Of a stretch of 64,000 nt of DNA, positions 44,200 through 54,308 are shown in pieces (position 1 is the first letter of the stretch; each line of letters begins with the position of its first letter). The stretch covers positions 542,858-606,857 of the forward strand of contig NZ_JABMJK010000004.1 in the NCBI RefSeq assembly GCF_013376005.1, written 5' to 3'. This stretch comes from Duganella sp. SG902. Its GTDB lineage: Bacteria; Pseudomonadota; Gammaproteobacteria; Burkholderiales; Burkholderiaceae_D. The notes beneath the pieces were generated by a model, which saw only the letters and a list, made by a program, of their open reading frames with translations, searched no databases and was not told the DNA's origin. Both the position numbers and the translations under genes were made by a program.

Positions 44200-45102
44200 A
44201 TGAACAAGCTTCCACTGGCATTGGCGACACTGGTCCTGAGCGGGACCGAGGCCGTCGCATCCGATCCGTTTGCACCGTCGCAACCCCCTCCCTTGTTTGA
44301 AAAACGCGCCAGCGCGGCCCTGCTGTTCGAGGCCGCCGACCGCCAGGGCGCGCTGGCCGATTCGCTGTACCACGACCAGCGCTACGCCGCCTTTGCCGGC
44401 GCGCCGCGCCTGCACTTTGGCGCCTTGCCGGACAACCTGGCGCTGCTGGACCCGCTGGGCCCGCTGTTGAACGAGCACAGCAAACGCTTCCTCAGCAGCG
44501 CGGAATTCGAGAAGAAAATGGGGCGCGGCACCGGGATCCTGACCTTCGGCCTGCTGCGCGAGTCGGGCGGCGCGCCGGGCACGCAGCACAGCATGTCGAT
44601 GATCCTGAACACGCGGCCGACCACGCGCTTCACGTCGCTGTCGCTGGGGTATGCGCTGTCGCCCACCAGCTCGCTGATGGCGATGGCGTCGTATGGCAAG
44701 ACGGAGGGCATCGGCACGCCGGACAGCCTGTTGTCGCAGGTGTCGTCGGTGCGCACGGTGGCGTACAGCCTGGGCTACGTGAAGCGCCAGCTCTTCACCA
44801 GCAATGACCGGCTGGCGTTCACCTTGTCGATTCCGGCCAAGGTGCGTGCCGGTTCGCTCGATTACAGCGGCGCCCTGGCGCAGTCGGTGGACCCGGGCGT
44901 GGCCGCATATGGCCCGCCGCGCCTGAACCTGCGTCCGACCGCCACCGAGCGCGACCTGGAATTCGGCTATACCCGTTTCCTCGGCCGCGACGGCAGCAAG
45001 GGCAGGGTGACCGGGGCGGTGATGTACCGCATCAATCCCGGCCACGACGCCAGCGCCAAGCCCGATTTGCTGACGGGCGTGCGCTATTCCTACGGCTTCT
45101 AG
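44200..45102 (+). CDS. Secreted beta-rich (probable outer-membrane) hypothetical protein
   Basis: 300 residues with an N-terminal export signal ('[19 protein letters not shown]'). The C-terminal half alternates polar and hydrophobic residues in strand-like blocks ('[20 protein letters not shown]', '[16 protein letters not shown]', '[12 protein letters not shown]') and ends '[11 protein letters not shown]', an aromatic-terminated barrel-like C-terminus. Not assigned to a known family. It is convergent with fumC. Confidence 0.65.
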   Translation: MNKLPLALATLVLSGTEAVASDPFAPSQPPPLFEKRASAALLFEAADRQGALADSLYHDQRYAAFAGAPRLHFGALPDNLALLDPLGPLLNEHSKRFLSSAEFEKKMGRGTGILTFGLLRESGGAPGTQHSMSMILNTRPTTRFTSLSLGYALSPTSSLMAMASYGKTEGIGTPDSLLSQVSSVRTVAYSLGYVKRQLFTSNDRLAFTLSIPAKVRAGSLDYSGALAQSVDPGVAAYGPPRLNLRPTATERDLEFGYTRFLGRDGSKGRVTGAVMYRINPGHDASAKPDLLTGVRYSYGF

Positions 45103-46496
45103 CCTTTCGCGCCCGGCCTGGTCATGTCCAGCGGCACGATCCACTGCTCGAACTGCTCGGCGCTGACGTAGCCGAGCGCCAGCGCGGCCTCTTTCAAGGT
45201 CGTGCCTTCGTGCTGGGCCTTCTTGGCGATGGAGGCCGCCTTGTCGTAGCCGATGTGCGGCGCCAGCGCGGTGACCAGCATCAGCGAGCGCTCCATCAAT
45301 TCCTCGATACGGCCGCGATTCGGCTCGATGCCGTGCACGCAATGTTCCTCGAAGCTGCGCATGCCGTCGGCCAGCAGGCGCGCGCTTTGCAGGAAATTGT
45401 GGGCGATCATCGGCTTGTAGACGTTGAGCTCGAAGTTGCCCGAGGCGCCGCCCATGGTGATGGCGACGTCGTTGCCGAACACCTGGCAGGCCAGCATGGT
45501 CAGCGCCTCGCACTGGGTGGGGTTGACCTTGCCCGGCATGATGGAGCTGCCCGGCTCGTTCTCGGGGATGGTGATTTCGCCGAGGCCGGAACGCGGGCCG
45601 GACGCCATCCAGCGCACGTCGTTGGCGATTTTCATCAGGGCGGCGGCCAGGGTTTTCAGGGCGCCGTGCGCCGACAGCAGGGCGTCATGGCCGGCCAGCG
45701 CGGCGAACTTGTTGTCGGCGCTCTTGAACGGCAGGTGCAGCGCGTGTTCCAGCTCGGCGGCGATGCGGACGGCGTATTGCGGATGGGCGTTGAGGCCGGT
45801 GCCGACCGCCGTGCCGCCCGCCGCCAGCTGCAGCACGCCGGGCAGGGCGGCGCTGATGGCGTGTTCGGCGAAGTCCAGGTGGGCCACGTAGCCGGAGAAT
45901 TCCTGGCCCAGCGTCAGCGGCGTGGCGTCCTGCAGGTGGGTGCGGCCGATCTTGACGATGTCGGCGAACGCCTCCGCCTTGCTGTGCAGGCTGGCGCGCA
46001 GTTGCTTGAGCGCCGGCAGCACGTTGTTGGCCAGCGCCTGGGCGGCCGCGACGTGGATGGCGGTGGGGAAGATGTCGTTGGAGGACTGGCCCTTGTTGAC
46101 GTCGTCGTTGGGGTGCAGCATGCGCTTTTCGCCGCGCACGCCGCCCAGCAGCTCGGAGCCGCGGTTGGCCAGGACTTCGTTCATGTTCATGTTTGACTGG
46201 GTGCCGGAGCCGGTTTGCCACACGGCCAGCGGGAACTCGCCCGGGTGCTGGTTGGCCAGCACCTCGTCGGCGGCCTGGGTGATGGCGATGGCTTTCGGGC
46301 CCTCCAGCAGGCCCAGATCGAGGTTGACGCGGGCGGCGGCGCGCTTGACGCTGGCCAGCGCGTGGATCAGTTCGACCGGCATTTTCTCGGTGGAGATGCG
46401 GAAATGTTCGAGGGAGCGCTGGGTTTGCGCGCCCCACAGCTGGGCGTCGGGGACGTCGATCGGGCCGAAACTATCGCGTTCGCTACGGGTGCTCAT
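45099..46496 (-). CDS. fumC: Class II fumarate hydratase
   Basis: 465 residues, iron-independent fumarase interconverting fumarate and malate in the TCA cycle. Signature '[20 protein letters not shown]' holds the flexible catalytic loop; '[20 protein letters not shown]' and '[20 protein letters not shown]' and '[20 protein letters not shown]' are the substrate-site segments. The 465-residue length is standard. Confidence 0.96.
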   Translation of the reverse strand: MSTRSERDSFGPIDVPDAQLWGAQTQRSLEHFRISTEKMPVELIHALASVKRAAARVNLDLGLLEGPKAIAITQAADEVLANQHPGEFPLAVWQTGSGTQSNMNMNEVLANRGSELLGGVRGEKRMLHPNDDVNKGQSSNDIFPTAIHVAAAQALANNVLPALKQLRASLHSKAEAFADIVKIGRTHLQDATPLTLGQEFSGYVAHLDFAEHAISAALPGVLQLAAGGTAVGTGLNAHPQYAVRIAAELEHALHLPFKSADNKFAALAGHDALLSAHGALKTLAAALMKIANDVRWMASGPRSGLGEITIPENEPGSSIMPGKVNPTQCEALTMLACQVFGNDVAITMGGASGNFELNVYKPMIAHNFLQSARLLADGMRSFEEHCVHGIEPNRGRIEELMERSLMLVTALAPHIGYDKAASIAKKAQHEGTTLKEAALALGYVSAEQFEQWIVPLDMTRPGAKG

Positions 46497-46626
46497 GGGG
46501 TGTCCTTGGTGGGGAAATGAGAGCGATGAGTGTAGCGCAGATTGGAAAAATTAACCGGGGGCTACAAAACCGGAAAAATCGGCCGTTATAGCTGTTACAC
46601 TTTAGAACTCCTTGCTCCTAAACACG

Positions 46627-48309
46627 ATGCGGTACAAGCACTTCACGACCCCGATTTTCGCCCTGGCCTTGGCTGGCGCCGTGCAGGCGGCCGAGCTGGG
46701 CGATATTGCGCCGCGCTCGTACATCGGCCAGCCGCTGGCGGTGGATATCGATCTGGTGTCGCTGACGCCGGAGGAGGCGAATGGCTTGCAGGTGCGGTTG
46801 GCGGCGCAGGATGTGTATCGCGGCGCCAATGTGACCATGAATCCGGCGCTGGCGTCAGTACGCATGCAGGTGGAGCGTCGCGGCGGCAAGCCGGTGTTGC
46901 ATGTGACCACCGCGCGCGCGGTGGAGGCCGATTATCTGCATCTGTATGTGGAGTTGGGCGTGCCGGGCAAGCAGGAGGTGCGGCTGGCAACCGTGTGGCT
47001 GCAGCGCGATCCGAATCCGCCGCCGACACCGGTGCCGGCTGCTCCCGTCGCGCCGGCCGTGCCGCTGGCCAGCGCCATGACGCCGGCGCAGGCCGAGCAG
47101 ATCACCGCGCAGGCAAGGGCGGCGCGGGCGGCCGCAGCCGCCAAGTCGGCAACTGGCGCGCCGACGGGGCCCGGGGCGGCGCCGGCGGCAACCACGTCGG
47201 CGGCCGGGACCGCCAGCGCGGCTGGCGGGACCGCTGCGGCTGCGCCGGTGCGCGACCGGAGCAAGCCGGCGCCATTGCCGTCCGTGCACGAGGCCGAGAC
47301 CGGCGTGCCAGGCGAGGTGAAGGCTGCGGGACAGGCGCGGCGGATCGCCGGCGTGTTGGTGTCGCCGGATGGCAAACCATTGAAACCGTCTGCCAGGGAG
47401 GATACGGCGGAGGTGCCGGTGGGCGTGTCGCAGGCCTTGTTGCCGCTGGCGCCGCTGCCCTTGCCCAAGGGTGTCAAGCGGCCGGCGTCGGCGTCCTGCC
47501 CGGCGGGCGGGATCAGTGCCAAGGAGTGCGTGGCGCTGGATAACCACAATGCCGAGATTTCCACCAAATTGACCGAGCTGGAAGGCAAGCTGAAGACGCT
47601 GCAGGGCGCCCTCGGCGGCGCCGTGCCCACCGCGAAGAGCGCGGCGCCGGCGGCCGCGCATGGCGACGGCGCGGCCAACCCTGCCACGGCGAAGGCCGCG
47701 CCTGGCGCGGCTGCCGCTCCGATCGCCAAGCCGCCGGCGTCCGGCGCGGCTGAAAAAACGATCGCGGCCGCCTCGGCACCCGGTGCGGCCGGAAGATCGG
47801 CGGTGTCCGGCGAGGTGCCCGCCGCCGCCGCTAAATCATCGGCGGCTGGCGGTCCGGGCAATGGCGCCGCCAGCGCATCCTCCGGCGCCACGCAGGGCGG
47901 CAAGGGGGCGGCGCAGCTGTCGGCCAGCATGGCGGCGCAGGGTGAGACCGAGATGCATGCCGCCAAGGCGGCGGCGGGCGAGGCTGGGGCGTCGGCGTCC
48001 GCCTCGGCTGGCGCCGACGCCAGCGCCGCAGCGTCCGTGCCGACCAAGCAAGTGCGCGTGCTGCCCAAGCTGAAGTACAAGAAGGAAAAGGAAAAGCCAG
48101 TCGAACAAACCAGCAGCACCTGGCCGCTGGTCGCAGGCGGCGTCGGCCTGCTGGCGCTGCTGGGCGGTGGCTTCTTCTTCTGGCGCAAGAAAAACGCCGG
48201 CAGGGGGCCGCTGAAGATCTGGCAGGGCTTCCGCAAGAAAAAAGTCGAGGATCCCATGGAGGAATTCAAGCCGGTTCCCGAGCCGGCGGCCGCCTCGTCC
48301 TCCTCGTAA
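46627..48309 (+). CDS. FimV-like membrane protein
   Basis: 560 residues. Signal peptide 'FALALAGAVQAAELGD', then a FimV N-terminal domain ('YIGQPLAVDIDLVSLTPEEA', 'RRGGKPVLHVTTARAVEADY', 'LHLYVELG'), a very long Ala/Gly/Pro-rich linker, a transmembrane helix ('WPLVAGGVGLLALLGGGFFF') and a short acidic cytoplasmic tail. FimV proteins bind peptidoglycan and position type IV pili or type II secretion parts. This one lacks the LysM motif and C-terminal TPR of FimV proper. ATG at 46627 is preferred over an in-frame TTG at 46612. Confidence 0.78.
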   Translation: MRYKHFTTPIFALALAGAVQAAELGDIAPRSYIGQPLAVDIDLVSLTPEEANGLQVRLAAQDVYRGANVTMNPALASVRMQVERRGGKPVLHVTTARAVEADYLHLYVELGVPGKQEVRLATVWLQRDPNPPPTPVPAAPVAPAVPLASAMTPAQAEQITAQARAARAAAAAKSATGAPTGPGAAPAATTSAAGTASAAGGTAAAAPVRDRSKPAPLPSVHEAETGVPGEVKAAGQARRIAGVLVSPDGKPLKPSAREDTAEVPVGVSQALLPLAPLPLPKGVKRPASASCPAGGISAKECVALDNHNAEISTKLTELEGKLKTLQGALGGAVPTAKSAAPAAAHGDGAANPATAKAAPGAAAAPIAKPPASGAAEKTIAAASAPGAAGRSAVSGEVPAAAAKSSAAGGPGNGAASASSGATQGGKGAAQLSASMAAQGETEMHAAKAAAGEAGASASASAGADASAAASVPTKQVRVLPKLKYKKEKEKPVEQTSSTWPLVAGGVGLLALLGGGFFFWRKKNAGRGPLKIWQGFRKKKVEDPMEEFKPVPEPAAASSSS

Positions 48310-48403
48310 TGCGCTGAGCGCATAAGCATATAGCTGGAAGCTCTGATTTGGTGCAAGCGATCTGGGGTATAGTATTTTTTTCACATCAACCAACCCCTTC
48401 CTC

Positions 48404-49609
48404 ATGAGCTACCAAGCACAGTATCAAGCCTTCAAACAACTCGGCCTCAAACTCGACATGTCGCGCGGCAAGCCGGCGCCCGAACAACTGGACCTGTCCA
48501 ACGCGCTGACCGCCGCGCTGGACGGCTACACCGCCGCCGACGGCAGCGATGCCCGCAACTACGGCGGCACCATCGGCCTGCCGGAAGCGCGCGCGCTGTT
48601 CGGCCAATTGCTGGATGTGCCCGCCGCGCAAGTGGTGGTCGACAGCAGCTCCAGCCTGTCGCTGATGCATGACGTGATCATGTACAGCCTGCTGAACGGC
48701 GTGCCCGGCCACGCGCCCTGGGTGCAAAATCCGGTGACCTTCCTGTGCCCGGTGCCGGGCTACGACCGCCACTTCGCCATCTGCGAGGCGCGCGGCATCA
48801 AAATGATCAACATCCGGATGAACGAGCAAGGTCCGGACATGGACCTGGTCGAAAAACTGGTGGCGGAAGACGCCAGCATCAAAGGCATGTGGATCGTGCC
48901 GAAGTACAGCAATCCGGGTGGTGTGGTGTATTCGGACGCCGTGGTGCAGCGCCTGGCCGCGATGAAAACCGCCGCCCCCGACTTCCGCCTGATGTGGGAT
49001 GACGCCTATCGCTTCCACCATCTGGGCGAGCGAAAGCTGGCGGTCGCGAATATCCTGGAAGCGTGCGCCAAGGCCGGCAATCCCGACCGTGCCATCGTGT
49101 TCGCCTCGTCGTCCAAGGTGAGCTGGGCGGGTTCGGGCGTGGCGGCGTTGGCGGCTTCGCCGGCCAATGTCGCATGGTGGACCAAGCATGCCGGCCTGCG
49201 CAGCATTGGCCCGGACAAGATCAACCAGCTGCGCCACGTGCGCTTCCTGAAAGACCTGCCGACCGTGGAAGCGTTGATGGAAAAACATCGCCAGCTGCTG
49301 AAACCGAAGTTCGACGCGGTGCTGGAGCAGTTCCAGGCCTACCTGGGCGACGTGCCAGGCGTCTCATGGACCCGTCCGGAAGGCGGCTACTTCATCGACC
49401 TGATCACCCCGGACGGCGCCGCCAAGCGCACCGTGGCGCTGGCCAAGGAAGCCGGCATCACCCTGACCCCGGCCGGCGCGGCCTTCCCGTATGGCGTCGA
49501 TCCAAAAGACCGTCACATCCGCATCGCCCCGAGCTTCCCATCGCTGGAAGAGATCAACAAGGCGGCGCAAGGCATCGCGCTGTCGCTGCGCGTGGCGCTG
49601 GAGGCATAA
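48404..49609 (+). CDS. PLP-dependent class I/II aminotransferase (PF12897-like)
   Basis: 401 residues. Fold-type I aminotransferase: 'NYGGTIGLPEARALFGQLLD', 'VPKYSNPGGVVYS' (the N-P-x-G pocket), 'MWDDAYRFHH' (D-x-A-Y), the PLP lysine region 'FASSSKVSWAGSGVAAL' and C-terminal 'RIAPSFPSLEEI'. It belongs to the AspB-like group often annotated as Aminotran_MocR without a DNA-binding domain; aspartate aminotransferase activity is known for relatives. No operon partner. Confidence 0.88.
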   Translation: MSYQAQYQAFKQLGLKLDMSRGKPAPEQLDLSNALTAALDGYTAADGSDARNYGGTIGLPEARALFGQLLDVPAAQVVVDSSSSLSLMHDVIMYSLLNGVPGHAPWVQNPVTFLCPVPGYDRHFAICEARGIKMINIRMNEQGPDMDLVEKLVAEDASIKGMWIVPKYSNPGGVVYSDAVVQRLAAMKTAAPDFRLMWDDAYRFHHLGERKLAVANILEACAKAGNPDRAIVFASSSKVSWAGSGVAALAASPANVAWWTKHAGLRSIGPDKINQLRHVRFLKDLPTVEALMEKHRQLLKPKFDAVLEQFQAYLGDVPGVSWTRPEGGYFIDLITPDGAAKRTVALAKEAGITLTPAGAAFPYGVDPKDRHIRIAPSFPSLEEINKAAQGIALSLRVALEA

Positions 49610-49611
49610 AA

Positions 49612-49633
49612 AAGCGCCTCGAAAGAGGCGCTT
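49612..49633. terminator. Terminator between the aminotransferase and fliT
   Basis: AAGCGCCTC (49612-49620), loop GAAA, GAGGCGCTT (49625-49633), preceded by an A-run. It serves the two convergent genes. Confidence 0.75.
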
Positions 49634-49652
49634 GATTGTCAGGCTGGCCGGT

Positions 49653-49931
49653 TTATTGACGGGCCAGGCCTGGGATGGTATTCATCCATGGATCGGTGGC
49701 GTCGCGGATTTCGCGGTCGTTGGCCAGGATTTGTTTCAGCAGGTCGATCTTGCGCAGGCGTTGCGCGCCGCTCTGGGCCGGCACGCCGGTGCCGATGGCG
49801 CGCGATTCGGCCGCGCACTGGGTTTCCAGCTTGCCCAGGCGGTCCAAATCTCCGATGCGTGCGGCGGCGGCCATTTGATTGGTCAAACCGGCAATGTTTT
49901 CGTACATCGAGAGGACTTCGGAAGAGGTCAT
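49653..49931 (-). CDS. fliT: FliT-like flagellar chaperone
   Basis: 92 residues, all helical: 'SSEVLSMYENIAGLTNQMAA', 'LDRLGKLETQCAAESRAIGT', 'RKIDLLKQILANDREIRDAT'. The pattern fits the FliT family, chaperone of the filament cap FliD. No other flagellar gene is adjacent, so it would be an orphan copy. Confidence 0.7.
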   Translation of the reverse strand: MTSSEVLSMYENIAGLTNQMAAAARIGDLDRLGKLETQCAAESRAIGTGVPAQSGAQRLRKIDLLKQILANDREIRDATDPWMNTIPGLARQ

Positions 49932-50010
49932 ATACCCACCTGGCTAAGTTAAAGCGGATTACCGCATGTCCAGATTAACGTCGCCTTAAATGGGAACTTT
50001 AGGGTTTTTT

Positions 50011-50056
50011 GAAAAAAATCGAAAAAAAATCCGCCGGCGGCAAAACAGGCGGATTT
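50011..50056 (-). terminator. Terminator of the HDOD gene
   Basis: On the minus strand AAATCCGCC and GGCGGATTT (50027-50035 and 50048-50056) form a 9-base-pair stem followed by a long T-run (A-run at 50011-50029 on the plus strand). Confidence 0.75.
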
Positions 50057-50076
50057 CGATGACTAAAAACCAATCT

Positions 50077-50904
50077 TTACTTGACCAGCTCTTCCAGGCC
50101 CGCGCTCAATTCGTCCGGCGGCGGCATGTCATCGATCAGGGCGTTGTCTTCCAGACCCAGTTCCTCGGCCAGGTCGACCGGGTAGCAGGCGGCGATTTCG
50201 TCGTCGGTGAGCTCGGCCTGCGCCACGCGCGCGCGCCAGGCGGCCAGCGCCACCACGGCGGCCAGGCGGTTCAGTTCGCCGTTATGGTGCGGCTCCGGGA
50301 AGGCCGCGATGGTTTCCGAGAAGGTATGGGGGAATTTCCAGCGCTTGGCCAGTTCGGCGCCGACGTCGGCGAAGGTGTAGCCCAGCGAGGCTTGCTCGGC
50401 GTCCAGGCGGCGCGAGTCCAGCGGGCCGGCCACCTTGTCGAGGGCCATGGCCTGTTCCGGCGCGGCCGAATGGATCACCAGCTGGCCGATGGCGTGCATC
50501 ATGCCGATGGTGAAGGCGAGGTCGGTGTTTTCCTTGGTTTTTTTGGCGATCCACTTGGCCGAGACGGCGGTGTGCAGGCTGTATTTCCAGAATTGCTTGA
50601 GGTCGAGGCCGGGCACGGTCTTGAAGCCGCTCACCAGGCCGGAGCTGATGACCAGCGTGCGCACGGTGACGAAACCGAGCATCAGCACGGCGTCCTCCAC
50701 GGTGCCGATGCTGCGCGAGACGTGGTAGTAGGCCGAGTTGGCCAGGCGCAGCAGCTTGGCGCTCAGCACCGGATCCGTCGACAGTTTTTTCGCGATCTCT
50801 TCGGTCGAGACGCTGGCCTTGTCGAAACTGCTGATCAGCTCTTCCACGACCTTGGGCGCGGTGGGCAACGCAGTTGGATTCTGGAACAGGGCATCAAGTT
50901 TCAT
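50077..50904 (-). CDS. HDOD-domain protein
   Basis: 275 residues. HDOD domain: 'LPTAPKVVEELISSFDKASV', 'STDPVLSAKLLRLANSAYYH', 'RSIGTVEDAVLMLGFVTVRT', 'HTAVSAKWIAKKTKENTDLA', 'IGMMHAIGQLVIHSAAPEQA'. Such domains are regulatory relatives of HD phosphohydrolases and are linked to signalling and motility. No effector or receiver domain is attached. Confidence 0.85.
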   Translation of the reverse strand: MKLDALFQNPTALPTAPKVVEELISSFDKASVSTEEIAKKLSTDPVLSAKLLRLANSAYYHVSRSIGTVEDAVLMLGFVTVRTLVISSGLVSGFKTVPGLDLKQFWKYSLHTAVSAKWIAKKTKENTDLAFTIGMMHAIGQLVIHSAAPEQAMALDKVAGPLDSRRLDAEQASLGYTFADVGAELAKRWKFPHTFSETIAAFPEPHHNGELNRLAAVVALAAWRARVAQAELTDDEIAACYPVDLAEELGLEDNALIDDMPPPDELSAGLEELVK

Positions 50905-51020
50905 ATTTATCTCCTCGGTGATTAGCGCGTTGCTATAGGCTAACTATATAGGGATTCCTCGCATGACAGAAGAGATTTGGGAGGAAGCGTCGCATTTCTG
51001 TGTCGCGGTACACTGGCGGG

Positions 51021-51665
51021 ATGAAACAAAATCAAATAGACGAAATTACACAAACCACGCTGCGCCACTACGAGCTGAATGCCGAGCAGTTTTTCGCCGG
51101 CACCATCGATCACGATGTGAGCCAGAATATCGCCGCGTTGCTGGAGGCGATCACGGCGCCGGCGCCGTATCGTTTGCTCGATCTCGGCTGCGGCCCGGGG
51201 CGCGACTTGAAAGCGTTCAAGGCGGTGGGGCATGAGGCGATCGGCATCGATGGCTCGGAGCGCTTTGTCGAGATGGCGCGCGCCTACAGCGGCTGCGAGG
51301 TGTGGCGGCAGGATTTCGTGCGGCTGGATTTGCCGGCGCAATATTTTGACGGCGTCTACGCCAATGCCTCGCTGTTCCATGTACCCAGCGCGGCGTTGCC
51401 GCAGGTGCTGCGCGACCTGCATGGCGCGCTCAAGACCGGCGGCGTCTTGTTCAGCTCCAATCCGCGCGGCGACAACCGCGAAGGCTGGAACGGTCCGCGC
51501 TACGGCAGTTACTATGATTATGAAACGTGGGAGCGTTACTTGATCGATGCGGGCTTCGCGCCGATCCGCCACTATTACCGGCCCGATGGTTTGCCGCGCG
51601 CGCAGCAGCCGTGGCTGGCCAGCGTGTGGCGCTGCGTACGCGAGCGCACAGAAGCTCGACCATGA
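51021..51665 (+). CDS. Class I SAM-dependent methyltransferase
   Basis: 214 residues. SAM motif I 'YRLLDLGCGPGRDLKAFK', acidic residue after strand 2 ('GIDGSERFVEMAR'), motif post I 'VWRQDFVRLDLPAQYFDGVY' and 'HGALKTGGVLFSSNPRGD'. The C-terminal 'YYDYETWERYLIDAGFAPIR' is typical of small-molecule or tellurite-resistance-like methyltransferases. Substrate unknown. ATG at 51021 is the first start placed normally before the fold. Confidence 0.85.
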   Translation: MKQNQIDEITQTTLRHYELNAEQFFAGTIDHDVSQNIAALLEAITAPAPYRLLDLGCGPGRDLKAFKAVGHEAIGIDGSERFVEMARAYSGCEVWRQDFVRLDLPAQYFDGVYANASLFHVPSAALPQVLRDLHGALKTGGVLFSSNPRGDNREGWNGPRYGSYYDYETWERYLIDAGFAPIRHYYRPDGLPRAQQPWLASVWRCVRERTEARP

Positions 51666-51733
51666 GCGGCCTATAGTGAACGCCATGCACACAGCACTGG
51701 GCTGTGTGCCCTTTAGCTACAAAGGAGTTCACC

Positions 51734-51925
51734 ATGAACAAGGACCAAGTCAAAGGTAAAGCCAAGGAAATCGGCGGCAAGATCCAGGAAGAGGCTGGCA
51801 AGCTGGTAGGCAGCTCGGAGCAGCAAGCCAAAGGCCTGAACAAGCAGGCTGAAGGCAAGATCCAGAAAGGCTACGGCGACGCCAAGGAAGCCGTCGAGGA
51901 CGTAGTCAAAGGCAACCGCAACTAA
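51734..51925 (+). CDS. CsbD-family stress protein
   Basis: 63 residues, 'MNKDQVKGKAKEIGGKIQEE' with repeated K-G-K and helix-forming units, the CsbD signature. Small, hydrophilic, usually abundant under general stress; function unknown. AAAGGAG lies just upstream. Confidence 0.92.
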   Translation: MNKDQVKGKAKEIGGKIQEEAGKLVGSSEQQAKGLNKQAEGKIQKGYGDAKEAVEDVVKGNRN

Positions 51926-51928
51926 CTA

Positions 51929-52016
51929 CGTCGTCCCGGCGAAGGCCGGGACCCATAGAACGCATGCGATAACACAGCGCAAACGTTCCATGGGTCCCGG
52001 CTTTCGCCGGGACGAC
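51929..52016. repeat. REP element, copy 5
   Basis: CGTCGTCCCGGCGAAGGCCG at the left and GTCCCGGCTTTCGCCGGGAC at the right with ACCCATAGAACG and CGTTCCATGG between. CCCGGCG subtype like copy 4. It sits between csbD and the S9 peptidase and may act as terminator of both convergent genes. Confidence 0.82.
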
Positions 52017-52020
52017 TGTT

Positions 52021-54228
52021 TTACTCAGGCTTCAGATTCTTCTTGAAGAAGGCCTCGATATTCCCGTAGACGTGGCGCTGCGGCGCGCGGCCGGAAATGC
52101 CGTGCTTGCCGCCCGGATAAGTCATCAGCTCGAAGTGCACATTGCGCTTGACCAGCGCATCGATCATGCGCGTGGTGTTGGTGAACAGCACGTTGTCATC
52201 GGCCATGCCGTGCATCAGCAGCAGCGGCGACTTCAAACCATCCAGATGCGAGTACACACCGCTGTACTCATAGCCGGCCGCGTTCTCCTTCGGCGTGCCC
52301 ATGAATTGCTCGGTGTAGTGGGTGTCGTACAGCGACCAGTCGGTCACCGGCGCCACCGACACCCCCATCGCGATCTTGTCCGACGCTTCCGCCAGCAGGC
52401 GCAAGGTCATGAAGCCGCCGTAGCTCCAGCCGAACACGCCGATGCGCTTGGCGTCCACGAAACTCTGCTTGCCCAGCCACTCAATGCCGGTCAGCTGGTC
52501 TTCCACTTCCACGCGGCCCAGTTGATGGTAGTTGGCGTCGGTGAAGGCGCGCTCGCGGCGGAACGAGCCGCGGTTATCCAGGCGCCAGACCACGAAGCCT
52601 TGCTGCGCCATGTACTGGTCGAAGAAGTTGCCCCACTTGCGCGACACGTGCTGCGAGTGCGGGCCGCCATAGGTGGACAGGTAGACCGGATACTTCTTGT
52701 TGGCGTCGAAGCCGCTCGGCTTGATGATGGAGTAGTACAGCGTCTGGCCATCCTTGGCCTTCAGCGTGCCGTACTCGGTCTTCAGGTGCGCGTCGAGGTA
52801 TTTGCCGTAAGGGTGGTTGGCGTTCAGCTCGTTATGCTCCAGCCATTGGATCATGCTGCCGTCGGGACGGCGGATGCTCACTTGCGGCGGCGTGTCCGGA
52901 TTGGAATAGGTGTCGACAAACACCTCGCCATTGCGCGCGAAGGACGAATCGTGCCAGCCGTCGCCCTGCGTCACGCGGGTCGGCTTGTCGGCGGTGCTGC
53001 CGTCCAGCTTGAGCGCGTAGGTCTGGCTGTCGACCACCGCGTCGCGGTTCGATTGCACGTACACGCGGCCGTTCTTTTCATCCAATGCCAGCAGGCGGTC
53101 GATGCCCCATTCGCCGGCCGTGATGGCGTGCTTGAGCTTGCCATTCATGTCGTACAGGTACAGGTGCTTGCGGCCGCTGCGCTCCGACGACCAGATAAAG
53201 CCCTTGTTGTCGGACAGGAAGCGCAGGTCGTCGAAGATGCTGACCCAAGTGGACGAGGTTTCGGTGATCAGCACTTTTTGCGCCAGCGTGGCGGCGTCCA
53301 CCGAGACCAGCTCCAGTTTCTTTTGATCGCGCGACTGGCGCTGGAACAGCAGCGCTTTGCCGTTGCCGCTCCAGTCGGCGCGCACCAGGTAGATGTCCTT
53401 CTCGGCGCCCAGCGGCACGTCGCGGATCTCGCCGGTGGCCGGCGAGACGATCTTCAGCTCCACCAGCACGTTCGGATCGCCGGCGGCGGGGTAGCGCTGC
53501 TCGACCACCTCGGTGCGGTCGGCGAAGATTTCAAAACGGCGCACCACCGGCACCGGCGTTTCGTCGTAACGCTTGTAGGCGATGGCGGAATCGTCCGGCG
53601 CCCAGTAGTAGCCGGTGGTCTGGCCCATTTCTTCCTGCGCGATGAACTCGGCCTCGCCGTTGTGGATCACGCCCTTGCCGTCGGTGGTCAGCTGCTTTTC
53701 CTTGCCGGTCGACAGATCGATCACGAACAGGTTCTGGTCGCGCACGAAGGACACGTAGCGGCCCTGCGGCGAAATCTTCGGATCGAACACATTGCCGGAG
53801 GCGACCATGCGCGCCTGGTCCGGCTTGGCCACGTCGATCAGGTACAGATTGCCGGCGATCGGCACCAGCAGGCGCTTGCCGTCCGGCGACCAGCTGTAGC
53901 TCAGGATGCCTTTCAGGCTGGCGATGCGCTCGCGCTCGCGACGGGCTTTCTCGGCGTCGGACAGGTTCTCCTCCGGCACCAGGCTCTTGGAATCGACCAG
54001 GCGGTGCGTGGTCTTGTCCTTGAGGTTGTACTCCCACAGGTCCATCTGGAACTGGTTGTCCTCGCGGCCGCGCAGGAAGGTGACGCGGGCGCCGTCCGGC
54101 GACACCTTCAGGCTGCGCACGCCCGGGCCGCTGAGCGAGGGATCGCTGTGGATACGGTCCAGCGTGAGTTTTTCGGCGTTGGCGTTGGCGCCGGCCAGCA
54201 AGGCGAGGAAGCAGAGTATGAAGCGCAT
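52021..54228 (-). CDS. S9 family dipeptidyl peptidase IV-like serine peptidase, secreted
   Basis: 735 residues: signal peptide ('ILCFLALLAGANANAEK'), a beta-propeller (DPPIV N-terminal type, 'SPDGARVTFLRGREDNQFQM', 'YSWSPDGKRLLVP', 'IAQEEMGQTTGYYWAPDDSA' with the double-Glu aminopeptidase motif) and a C-terminal alpha/beta-hydrolase. The triad is Ser602 in 'FGWSYGGF', Asp about 677 in 'HGMADDNVLF' and His about 709 in 'GGKHGISG'. Removes N-terminal X-Pro dipeptides. ATG at 54228; a long in-frame upstream extension is non-coding. Confidence 0.92.
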   Translation of the reverse strand: MRFILCFLALLAGANANAEKLTLDRIHSDPSLSGPGVRSLKVSPDGARVTFLRGREDNQFQMDLWEYNLKDKTTHRLVDSKSLVPEENLSDAEKARRERERIASLKGILSYSWSPDGKRLLVPIAGNLYLIDVAKPDQARMVASGNVFDPKISPQGRYVSFVRDQNLFVIDLSTGKEKQLTTDGKGVIHNGEAEFIAQEEMGQTTGYYWAPDDSAIAYKRYDETPVPVVRRFEIFADRTEVVEQRYPAAGDPNVLVELKIVSPATGEIRDVPLGAEKDIYLVRADWSGNGKALLFQRQSRDQKKLELVSVDAATLAQKVLITETSSTWVSIFDDLRFLSDNKGFIWSSERSGRKHLYLYDMNGKLKHAITAGEWGIDRLLALDEKNGRVYVQSNRDAVVDSQTYALKLDGSTADKPTRVTQGDGWHDSSFARNGEVFVDTYSNPDTPPQVSIRRPDGSMIQWLEHNELNANHPYGKYLDAHLKTEYGTLKAKDGQTLYYSIIKPSGFDANKKYPVYLSTYGGPHSQHVSRKWGNFFDQYMAQQGFVVWRLDNRGSFRRERAFTDANYHQLGRVEVEDQLTGIEWLGKQSFVDAKRIGVFGWSYGGFMTLRLLAEASDKIAMGVSVAPVTDWSLYDTHYTEQFMGTPKENAAGYEYSGVYSHLDGLKSPLLLMHGMADDNVLFTNTTRMIDALVKRNVHFELMTYPGGKHGISGRAPQRHVYGNIEAFFKKNLKPE

Positions 54229-54308
54229 GGTGTGTCTCTTGGTTGCGGAATCCAAGACGATACCAGAGCGCACCTGCCGTGGCGAGACGGCAAGATTCTG
54301 AATCCGGG

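Noticed and set aside
46612..46626. TTG start for the FimV-like gene
   Set aside because: The ATG at 46627 gives a normal signal peptide; the five extra residues have no supporting ribosome site.
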